Origin: Heliocidaris tuberculata
Taxonomy: Eukaryota > Echinodermata > Echinoidea > Camarodonta > Echinometridae
Direction of reading: 5' to 3'
Length of the DNA: 64,000 nucleotides
Assembly: GCA_025618425.1 (NCBI GenBank)
Contig: CM046839.1
Location: 5,964,858 to 6,028,857, forward strand
The position numbers were made by a program, and so were the translations under genes. Each line of letters opens with the position of its first letter. The first letter of the stretch is position 1. Below the pieces are notes generated by a model. The model was not told the DNA's origin. It saw nothing but the letters and a program-made list of their open reading frames with translations, and did no database searches. Positions 12,445 through 24,400 of the stretch are shown here, piece by piece.

Positions 12445-15400
12445 GGGGGGGGGATGGATGGGGGTGGATGGGGTCTTACATGAAATATTGGGAGTTTCGG
12501 TGCATTGGGCCCCCCTGCTAGTGTTAAGTCCTTCACTATATGAATAGATAGTTTAAGCCTGTCTGGGTGGCAGTGTGAATGATGTGAAGACCCCACCAGT
12601 AATCTTAGCCGTTATTTCCTCCTCCCCGTCTACAGTAACGACCTAGTAACCTATGGAGGGTGAAAGCAGATATTTTAATAAATGTGTCCCCCTCGATATC
12701 GTCCCATTGTTTTGAAGATTTACTACGAACCAGATTGAATTGAACTTCTCTCACGTACATACTGTTGATGGATTGAAGTTCTCTGGCATTTTAATGAACA
12801 CTTCTTGGATTTTGTGATTATTTGCAAAGCCAGAGGGAATGTTTTTCTAAGTAATGTATCGGTCCAAGAACTCTGTGATTGGTTCATCCATTATGCTATG
12901 ACACCCTGTTGTCTTCAGGTTGGCAGTTTGCTTGAAAAAATATTTTCAAAATGTGAGAAATATTGTAATAAAGTAATCACAGAAAAATTGTTCTTAGAAT
13001 TATATGTTTAAAATAAAGATACACAACTCTGAAGTAATAGGTTGAAAGGAAGGTAACCATTTTAAGAATTTGAATGATTATTCTTAGAAAGTGTTGGAAG
13101 TGTGATCTATATTACTCCTCCACAAGTATCAGCTATTAGGCCAAAATGAAATCCTCAGGATTATGAGGATGTTGGCCATCTGAAGGGTCCCAGCACTGTC
13201 CATTGCAGGCATCATCATCATTCTCTTTGAGTAGTCATTCCATGCATTATACATGAAAGCTCATGAACGTGATCCCAATGTAAGTATGGAAGAAAATAGC
13301 CATCATCCAGGGATGCAGACTTTGATCATCATCATCATTTGGCATTTTTGGAAATTCATCATAAACTCCAAAAACTCCATCAATCTTATGAGTCACTGCG
13401 AGCAAACACAAATCTCTCTTGAGAACCGTCATTCTACTTTTACCCCCCCCCCCCTTCTTGTCCATCCATCGGACAGCCTAGAGATGGATCGTGAGTACTA
13501 CTTCTCTTTCCTGTCATGTTGAATTGACACTGGAATGAGACATAGGGGCGGGGTGGTGCAATTTGATACTTTGGAGCAGTAATTTCCTCATTCACGGAGC
13601 TCCGAGGTGTGTTCAGCATGACCTGGCGTGGTATTGTGCATGTGCTTATGTATTCTTGATAATGTTTTGTCCTAGATCCCTTCATTCGTAATATGGCAAA
13701 GGAGAGAGTATGTGATGTAAAACTTAATCCTCTAATAGTAAGCTTCTAATGTATGACTCACACCAGCTAGAAGCTAGAAGCTAGAAGTATCCATGGATGA
13801 AATAATCTGAAACCATATAGTTTGGAAGAAAGGATTATAATTCTACTTATATATACAGTGCGTCCCAGAAAAACGAAACCCTAAAACAAAAGGTTATTGT
13901 GACCACACTATGTGCTCTATGACAATAATGATCTATTTTCCATAAACTAGGAGTATTAGGCTTTTAAATAATACCTTGATGGCATCCATCCATACATGCT
14001 TTACAGAACAGCAGCATTTTGAAAATGACATGTAAAAACTCAGTTGTGCCAGATTTGGGTAAAACCATGAAAACGTTAGGGTCATATGCGATCATGACCC
14101 ATATGCAACATGACTTTTAAAACCATATGAAAAAATTGTTTTCATCTGTTTCTTTCAATAATGAGGGTAAGGATAATGCCCTTACCATAAAATAAAGGAT
14201 GGTCAATGTTGGGTTAAAAAAGAAAGGGCATGTTTTGTATTGAAATGGTACCTACAATCAATATGAAAAGCAATTTTTTTGCATTTTTCTAAACTGAAAT
14301 TTCTTTTAAGAACAAAGTGGACAGAAAGGTGATATTTTTCATAAAAGTATAGTAAGTGACACTTTCCATTGTCATCAAATGAAAATACAAGGTAGAAAGG
14401 TCAGTAAGGCAGAGAAAGTATCAAGATTATGGCAATTTCCCACCTCAGGAGGGGCACCTTTCCATCACAGGAGGGGTACTTTTTCATCTTTTAATGAATA
14501 ATTGATATTGGAAATTGGGGGGGGCATGTGCCACTGTCGCCACTGGAAATTGGTTATTGACCCGTGTTTTTACAAATTTTAATTGAATATATGCCATCAC
14601 ACAATGGAATTCCAGGTGTCATATCTCTTAAAGCTGGTATTTCAATTTAGTCATTTTGCATGTGGTCCTAACGTTTTCACTGTTTTTACCCAAATCCGGC
14701 ACAACTGAGTTTTACATGTCATTTACAAAGTGCTGCTGCTCGTAAAAGCATGTACTGATGGATGCCATCAAGGTATCATTTAAAAGCATAATACTTCTAG
14801 TTTACAGAAAATAATAATTATTGTCATAGAGCACATAGTATGGTCACAATAACCCTTTGTTTTAGGGTTTCGTTTTTTCTGGGACGCACTGTATATGTAT
14901 TCAATTACAGAGGTTCATGATTAATCAGACATAATGAGTTCATACAATCTGTGATCATCATATGAGTCCTTGATATGGCAAGACTGATATATCTCCATGT
15001 TGGTTTATTGTAATCGTACCCATGTTAATATATTACTTTATCTTTTCCTTTAAAATTCCTCTCCTGGGTTTTTACTTTCTGTTATAGAAAATGCTAAAGA
15101 AATGCTTTTAAAATATGCCAAAATTTGTGAGTCAATGAGTTTGGGAGCATAGTGTCAGTGCTTGACACCAGCATTTGCCAAAACTCCAACCAGAGCAAGG
15201 AAAATGATTCTAAAATAATAGATATAATCATAACTCGGGTATGAAATTCAAAAGAATTCCATTCCATTGTCACCGTCCATATTCTTGCTCACTACCAACC
15301 TTTGGACTGATATTTCATGTGTTATCCACTTTGAACAGTTGAATAGTGGGCTTCTAACGAGCCCAGCTGAAAAATGTAAGTTAAAATAGTGCCAATTTGC

Positions 15401-18400
15401 CACATTATGAGCTCTTAAAGTTATGCTTTTGTGGTGGCACTTGTGGTTATCTGAAGACAGAATATCTATTCTCTTATAGCTATTAAACCATTTATTCCTT
15501 TATTTTACTCTTTCCTTTTTTCCTGACTGCAGGAATTGAGGGTACGCGAAGGACTATTAAACTTCAACCCAACAGAGGAACCAGTCAGCAGAGAATTACT
15601 GTCAGAAAAATTCACAGTCCTGGTAAGAAATGCACATAGAATAGAAATCAGAAAATAAGTGTGGTTCCGATACAGAAGATGAAGAAAAATCTGAAGTAAA
15701 AAAAGAGTAGCTAAAACCAGGGCAATAATGTTGAAGTGCCATGAGCATCACAGCATGATGGATATGAGAGCTATTTAAAAAGTCATTTCCCAAGGTATCC
15801 ATTAAAGTTATGAAAATGTCAATTGGAAATATGGAAAATACTTTTTTTAGATGCAAATCCTGTATTTCCTGTCACGAAACAGCATTTCCTTCTGCTTTCG
15901 TGTTAACTTGGGGAAGGAAATATATCGAATGTGCAGTGTACAGGACTTCAAATATTGTTATAGACTTTTTTAGAAAGGGCAAGCCTACATATTTCTCCAC
16001 AATTAGATAAGTTTTGATTATAAAAAATTAGAAATAAGATTTTAATGTTTTTTTCCTAGAACTCTGAAACTACACATTCCGATACAAAATGAGAACCGTT
16101 TCCTAGTGTAGACCTACACTTTAGTTCATGAATGTATCTTCCCAGAACACATAAGCTACAGGATCTTACAGGTTAATCATTGAAAATTGCAGAAAATCAT
16201 TCGTTCCACTTGACACCAAGTATCCCATTTCCTTTTACTCTTGGTAGATCTTTAGTGTCGGAAATGAAAAAAAATCTCCAAATCCTTATCCATTTCCTCA
16301 AATTGGCATTGATAAAAAGCACCTGTGCATTATTATTCTGACAGAGAAAAAAAATGTGATGAAATGCTTTTGAAAGTTTGACATACATGTATGACTTTTG
16401 AGTATTGTGTATCCATTGTTTCCTCCATCAAAAAGGATATAATAAAGATGTTGAAGAAATTATGAGAGCTTTTGATTGATTTTTGTAAAAAATGCAGCAA
16501 AGGCCAATGAGAACTTTATTTGTAGCTTTGCTGCAGCTTAAAAATTACTAGTCTGTTATGAAGAAAAAGTGAAATTGTCTTGAGGGCAGTTTTTTTAAAA
16601 AACCTTTTTCCCCTGAGATATCTTTATGAGCTTTCCAAGGCTTAACTATTCATCTCTCTCTTGTGTAATCTTGCTGCTTGGCAGGATACATGTAGCTGCT
16701 TTAGATTCTACTTTAGTCAGGTTTACACGAAGGGAGCTAAACTTAAGTTTAGGTGGTCTTCCTCGTGGTTACCGACCGTGTGGACAGAATAATCTTTAAG
16801 TTTTAGCAATCTCCTTGTTAAAGATGACCTCTCTGCTTATGTTAAATGACTAACGCTCAATTTGTAGTCTCAGAACTACGAGCATTGTTGTTTCTGGCCC
16901 GTGTGAACCTTTGTTAGTGAGCCATTGTTTCCTTAAGTTAAAGTTTCGCTAACTTAAGGTTTCGAAACTACAAGTCCCGTATGAACGTAGCTTTTGTTTG
17001 AGATATTCTTTCAGAGAAATGCAAAGGTATTTTTAACTTGTCCCAAATCATGCTTCATTTTGAGATAACACTTGGATTTTCCCCTTCAAATGTTGTATGT
17101 TTTGAAAATGTGATAAAGATTCGGTTTCAGTTCTATGTCTTAAGAAAATTCTAAATTGGCTTTCAATCCCTTATGAAACCAATGTTACAATTTAATGTGC
17201 TGGAACTTACAGGTAATTCAGTTTTAAAAGGCAGTTTCTGCCTGTCAGACACAGTTTCATACCATCTTCAGGATGTGCAAATAACCAATTAGAAGTTTTT
17301 AACCCTCTTGCGATGCTTCAGAGTTCTTAGAAGTACTTTTGAAAACATATTTCTTGTGGGATGGTGTGATCGTTAGCGTTGTGTATGTGAGTCATGTGGT
17401 GTGGAGGGTGAGAGAAATGTGGAGGCTAAAATAGCGGTAATTCTCACATACTTCCTTGTATGTGAGTAGACAGGAAAGCATTCATTGTAAGATGGGTAAA
17501 TCCGATTACAAACACCCGCCTTTCATTAGAGATGGACCGCAGGGTGTCATGGGAAGACCTTCCAATCTTTCTTAAAGGTAGTCTTGTTTTTGTTCTGATG
17601 CCTTGAAAATGGTTCATGTCTAAGGGTACTTCAAAATTCTTATTCTGAACTTCCTTCTCCTCCTCCTCCTCCTCCTCAAATACGTTGCTGATTTTCCAAA
17701 GTGTCAATAAAGAATAAACTGGAACAACATTTTTTCCATTGACCTTCAGGCGTATAATTTAACATTATGTTTACACTGTAGAACGGAGGTCCCCCCCCCC
17801 CCCCCACATGTACAGGGAATAATTTACCGAATAATTTATCGAATAATTTACTGAAATTTGAATAGCAATTTCAGTCAGCAGACAGTTATTTTGTTTAAAA
17901 TTTTACCCAGTTCAATGTAGCAAACTTGATACACTTCTGTAAATTTGTGTAGCAATCATATCCAAAATATATAGCAAATTGCTATGCTGTACCAGGGAAA
18001 TTATTCCTTGATGTATGTCCTTAACACGCAGGACACACAACAAATGTGTAATGCATTTCCCATTATTAATTAAATCAATGAGTGATCTTTAAGGTTTCGA
18101 AATCTTTCACATAATGTGTACATCATACTTCCAGCACTTTTGTAGCATCCAAGAGGATATTAGTCACTGTACTGTAGATGTTTGAGACTTTCTTGTCAGT
18201 TAGCCAGGCCAGTTCTAAATCAATCTAATATAAAGACCATAGTCACCGGACCCAATACCAGGACCAGGACAAAGAGTAGATTCACAAGATCCTTTGACTT
18301 TACTAGACCAATGACCAGACCAGACATCAGGACCAATCCTAAAACCAAACCAAGTTCAGGACCAGCACGTGACCCAACACTAGGCTCTCAAATATCTTTT

Positions 18401-21400
18401 TAGGCCTAATACCAGACACGATACAAGGTCGTCGACACTCATAACTATTTGGACTCGGTACAAGGCCTAATATCTGGCTTAATATCAAACCAATTTCTAT
18501 TCTCAATTCAAGACCTAATACCAGACCTACATGTAATACTGGTATCCCAGTACCATACCCAACATTACAAATGCATTATCAGACAGGGCCCTCTTGCATA
18601 AAAAGTTGTGATTAAACGCAACTCAAAAATTAAACGCAACTTGATTTTCAACCAATTAGGATCGCGTATTTAGGACTTGCATTAAATTTATTAAGTTGCG
18701 TTTAATAGCAACTTTTTATGCAAGAGGGCCCAGGACCCTGTAATATACAATGTTGTGAAAGTCTATTGTATCATCATTCTTGGTAGAATTGGTTTTTATC
18801 TGACAATGATTTGTATCTTTCTGTAACATAAAACTGATTTTCAGTTGCTATTGATCATAGAGATATGATTGATTGAAGGAGATGTACTTGATTTTGGGAA
18901 GATACTATTGATTATAACTTGCTATGTGACAGGGCTCTGATACCTACATGTATATCATATATACCTGATACTGTTCCATAATATTGTTCTATTCCTTTCT
19001 AGTTTAATCTCTGAAATTAATTTTTTATTTGATAACATTATTTTCTGATTTGTAATTGACTTATGTAGCATTTAAGGTGCATAACTTGAATATTTTTGTT
19101 TGTTTTGTTTAGCCATTAAGAGATGCTGCAGGTGCAGCCATAGCCCTCTTCTCAGCTCGATACCACACCCCTAACTCAACACCCACCCAGGCAGTACTTC
19201 AGGCTGCTGTGTTTCAACTCGACATGGCTCTTAGCAGGTATGCACAAAAAGAAGGAAGATGAGAGAGAAATAGGATTTTCCCTCATGTTTTGATGAAATG
19301 ATACAATTTTTTTGCCTCTGGATGGTCCAAACAAGGGAGAGATGTCAACATTTTTTTTGTTCTTTCAGGAGGAATGGGGATGAGAGGAAAATGAGGGAGG
19401 GGATGGAGAGAAAAATTTAGGCTTTACAACACTTACATTAATACAGCAACAACAAAAAATCTCACCTTGAGGTGAGAAGGTGGCAGAATGGAAGAAAGAT
19501 CTATGTCAACACTGAGTAAAGCAAAATGCTGCCCTCTCTTGATAGAAAAGAGTACTGAGGTGAGTTCTTAGATAGAGATACAACTCTCACCTTGACATGT
19601 AATTGTGTAGGATGAATACAGGTTTCAGATATTCAGCCATGATCTTTGTTGGCAACTCAACTTTCTAATCATGAGCCAGTTTAAAATTAGAGCTCTGCTA
19701 CTATTTGATGCTGGATTACTAGATCATTATGTTCCATAGGTTTGTATAGTATATTGTTTTTGAAGGTAATATAGATTTCTGCTGCCTTGGTACAAAAAGT
19801 CTTACAACCCAACCCCGAGACAGTTGGGTCCATGTACAACATTGAGTCAATTGGTATGCTGCCCTCTAGTGACTGTCAGGAAACACAATGTTGATTCTCC
19901 AAGTTTTTACAGGTCTTTTATTTGAGATTTCTAATTATCATGAAATATTGCATAATGAAGAATTCTGATTTTTTTAAATTGAATCCTGCATTAAAGATAT
20001 TTGATATTGCATTTAAGAACAAGATAGCTAGCTATACTTTTCCGATCTCTTTCCCTTCTTGCTCGTTCATGGCAGGTTTACGTGTACTTTTAGTTCAGAC
20101 AATAGTCAGCTTTCTTTACATTGGTATGTAGTTTATTTCCTGCTGGATTTAAGGTCAAGAGGTGTATGACTGCACATGACTAAAAGCATAATATATTCCT
20201 TTAGACATTGTGTAAAATGTCTGAGGTATGTTTACTTCATACATGTAAATTGTCACATGTACACACACACACACATATTTAAGCAGCGGGCAAAATCATG
20301 ATACCCATGCATGATTTATAAGATATTGTTAAAGCTGATTAAATTTGTACAGATCACTACACATTTTTATTTCATTGAAAATGTTTGCACAGGTTTTACA
20401 CACTAGAATTGTTTTAAAAGTATAACCAAGAAATATTTATCTTCACATGCAGTACTTTGCACTTTGGCTCTAATTTTGAAACATGGAAGTGCCGGAGTAA
20501 TTAAGTAATCTTCAGTAATTACACATAAATCATTTAGGTAATTTTATTAATGGGATATATATTTTCATGTGAATATGTTCACCCCATTGTTAATACCAAT
20601 AAACTTCATATTGTCAAGTACAACAGAGAATGAAAAGGGGGGGGGGGGGTTGGTTGGGAAAAGGGGGGAACAAGTAGTTTACAGGCCATAATGGTAAAGA
20701 TAAATTTGTATAATAACCTTTTTGTTAAGAGGTAAGAGGTAAGGTGCTCACTGTTCATCCATAACCGTTACACCTGACATAGTTACAAGTCTGTTATGAC
20801 TCCTCTATTACTTACGCACCTCATATAGAACACTGTACAAATACAACCCATCAATTGATTCACCTGTCATTAGAACTGCTTTGAAGCACTATTGAATCGG
20901 GTCAAGTGTATCCTCTTTCTCTTCTTGAACTCATTCTAAACCTACCCCACTTTGAACAGGAATCTGTGTGTTGAAAGTCAGCTTTTATAACACGGTCATC
21001 ACATCTTTGAAAGGTGCCGAATTTACTGAGGGATCATCTCTTTGTTTCTTATGTTTGTGGTTATTTCATGTTAAATCATCAATCAATCATATGTTACTTC
21101 ATGTATTTTGCTTCTGTTGCAAATGAAAATGAGGAAAAGTCTAAGTACATTACACAATGTATCTCCATTCGGTCGTCACACAGAATTGAAACAACCTTTT
21201 ATCTACACCATTTCAAAATCTTGGCCCTGTTTCATGAAACTTGTCAATAACAAGTCACAAAAACTGTTATAAGCTACTGAAATCCTTGCATTTGATTGGT
21301 TGTGAGCAAATTGTCATAGATATGGGGCAGTTGTTATTGATAGCAAGTTTTATGAAACAGGATCCTGATGTAATGTAAAAAACCTGAGACAAAGCACCTC

Positions 21401-24400
21401 CCACCCCCCCCCCCCTCCTCGTAGTACCAGAGCCCGAGTCCCGCAACAAATTTAGATTAAATTTTTTTTGTGTGTGCTATTAATGGGATTTGAATCACAA
21501 CCAGATTGACGGTTGATCTGATCAAAAAGAAAAAAAAAATTAAATTGATTTTTTGAATTATACTTTCAACTGTGTTTTGAACAGCCCTACTGTTTTATAC
21601 AATGGATCAGGATAAGCACCTGAATACTCCAAATAAAAAGTAAAAACTGTTTGTGTAGTGGTTGAATGGTAAAGAGTGTGCCATTTTTCCATACAAAATA
21701 TGGTCTCTAAAATCAATCTTTTCCTGGAAGGTACGTGTATGTCCTTTGTCGTATGTCATTGCTTCGTTGCCAGGGAAACACATACCATAGCATGTTTTTA
21801 CAATTTGTCGCATGAAAAATGTGATCTAATTAGAGTTCCTTCTGGGAAAAGCTCATGAATGTAAGCTTCAACATTAAAAGATGAAAATTGTGGTAGATCA
21901 ATTAAATGACTGAAATTAGATTAGTGTAATCCGCTACGGGGAAATGTAAATGGATGAAAGTGACATTGTCTGCCCTGCAATTATTTCTGAATAATTTAGC
22001 AAATCTTCTTATATTAGCTGATTAAATCTTTCAGTGCAGGGACATTGTAAACACATACATGTAGTGCATTTACAAAATTGAATAAGATAAAGGAATATTT
22101 TTCGATCAAATTAATATGATTCATTTGCTTGTATAAATGTAACAAAAAAGGAATGCTGTACTGTCAAATTAATTTCTTCTATGTTAGATATACTTTGAAT
22201 GAAATGGAACAGAAAATTGGAAAGTGCAGTAGGTGAATGGCTGACATTTAGTCAACTTGTCTTGATTCAAAGACCATCCACAGCACTGTCTTTTTATTGC
22301 TATTTGCCACTCCGTAGATTCACAAGAGAAATCAGGGGGTAGGTAGGAAGCATAAAGAGAACATCTCTCATATTATCCATTGAGAGCCAGAAGGGCATTA
22401 ACCCTTTCGAGACAATTGACCACATTTTGTGGTTTGACTCAACAACTTATGATTCAGGCCCCTAAAAAATATACCAGATACATGAGTAGAAGAGCAAAAA
22501 TTTCTGAATACACTGAGTCCATTTTCGTTGCATGACCATATTGCGTTTGATGGCAGGAATTTTAAAAAGGAGAATAAGCTTTAAAATTCTTAAATTGGCA
22601 ATACATTGAGAGGTTCAAAATCATTGTTTTTCATCAAAATTAGCAACTTTTTCAACTTTTCATCAAAGTTCCTAACCATGTATGTTGTTTTCAAAGACAT
22701 TGCATTTTATTAGAACCATGTAACATTAAAAGAAAAATGTTGTTGTCAATTTGAAGAACAAAATTTGATCAATTTAACCCTTAAATAATTCCTGTCATGA
22801 AAGGGTTAACGCCTATAATTTGACATGCATATGTAGAAGTATATGTACTGCCTTCAGGCTCTCAGCTGATGATGTACCCTTACTGTAACCATGATTGTGA
22901 GAGGAATACTCATTAGGTTTGGAGATGGTGCTCATTGTGACAGGCACACATCCAGTGACCTTGTTAAATGCATAAAGGCTTAAGTATTAGCTTTTTATTG
23001 AGTTTTTTTGATTGATTGATACTTCTTGTTGTAATGATTCAATTCAAATTCAGATTATTCTTCTTCTTCTCGGTACCCCCCTTCCTTGAAGCAGATTGGT
23101 AGTTTCATAAGAGATAAAGGCCACTGCACACCTTACGATCGGTCTGTGACCCGATTTCAGAAGAAAATGTAATATCATTTGACTTATCATTTAAAAACAA
23201 AAATATTTTTGATTGAGGGTCTGAATAGTCATACAGATAGTAAAATCGATAATATGGCCTTTGCTGAGTTTTCAAGTCCGTGAAATGGCCAAATCGGCTC
23301 CGAGTCGTAGTGACGTCACAAAAATCGTACGACTGCCTATGATTTGAAACTAAATTTGCCCTTATTCCCTGTAGAAAGTTGCCAGCTCACCAAAACCCTA
23401 TGTTTAGTATTCATATTACTTTTCAGAACCTGAATAGGCTAGATTTCCTTTGTTAAAATGCCAATATTTAATGCCATAGCGATTTATTTCACAAATTGGA
23501 TCGCAAACCGATCGTAAGGTGTGCGGTGGCCTTAAGGAATCGCTGTCATAAACAAGTGGGGTGAATCAGACTTGTATTCTGTGACAGTCAGGAAATGAAG
23601 AAAACCAAATATTGAATTTGATGGGTGATTCATTTGTTTTTCATGCTTCACAATTATGGATCATAAGTTCATTTTGACGTGCAGTGCAGCTGCCCTTAAA
23701 AGTGTCTCATCGAACTGCGCATGCCAACAGCATACGCTATTATTTTTTATACCCCCCAAATTTATCACTAGAGTAGGGGAAGTGTTGACACTTTGATCAT
23801 GTCATATGAGGTGGTTGCTTTAAGATTTTGTCAAATTGATAATTTTTCTTATGAAATAAGAAGCATTACCCACTTTGTGTAGAAAAGCAGGTGTTAACCC
23901 ATTGGATATGATTTGACTTTGTATAACACACTTTTCCATAGACTTCTGCCACTGTTATCTTGGGCTCAGTGGTCAATGGATTGTTACGAGCAATTTAATG
24001 CCATCTTAATCTATTGGCCCGTCTCTATACTAGTCTAGAGTCATCTTTTTAATCACTGATCACATAATGTTCACGAGGCAGAGCTCACACGCCTTCGTTG
24101 TTATTATTACAAAGTTATAGTCTCTGTTTGGTAAGTTTTGTCCCTGTTCCTGACATGATCAAATGTGATTGGCTATGATCCATACTGACCTTGTACGACC
24201 CTGTGGTTACTCACATCCCCTGCCTGCCTGCTTGCTTGTGTGCCTGCCTGCTGGCATGAACTGGTGCAACAGTCAAACCCATGAATCATGTATGGCAAGT
24301 ATCACCTTGTGAGCTACCAGGCCTGGCAAGCAGGCTACCGCTCCCTGGACATCAGTCTAACAACCAAATACTGAATGGCACAGCCAACAGTATGGGAAGT

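Larger units (their letters stand above)
2315..15532 (+). other. Intron between exons 1 and 2 (13.2 kb)
   Basis: A GT-AG intron filled mainly with transposon remnants: tRNA foldback, palindromic element 3309-3869, nested MITEs 6707-7324, TA-flanked element 7449-8327, HindIII-type palindrome cluster near 9.4 kb, LINE tail near 11.3 kb, ATCA/CAT satellite, poly-T/poly-G tract near 12.43 kb and the 1,036-bp TA element. Nothing recognisable is seen in 3900-5500, 8330-9360, 9660-10500, 12460-13440 or 14900-15500 beyond AT-rich intronic sequence and short homopolymers. Confidence 0.85.
15623..19112 (+). other. Intron between exons 2 and 3 (3.5 kb)
   Basis: AT-rich intron. It holds a possible weak inverted-repeat element at about 16718-17000, a CCT microsatellite near 17655-17675 (minus-strand Glu run), a C15 tract at 17791-17805, the ACCAGACC minisatellite and the small MITE at 18586-18732. 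Nothing recognised at 15650-16700. Confidence 0.85.

Noticed and set aside
16718..17000. Possible MITE with GTTTACACGA.../...GTATGAACGTAGC ends
   Set aside because: End similarity is weak and gapped; only an internal palindrome (CTAAACTTAAGTTTAG) is solid.
17444..17707. 87-codon minus-strand frame with a Glu run
   Set aside because: The Glu run is a CTC/CCT microsatellite and the rest has no known domain.
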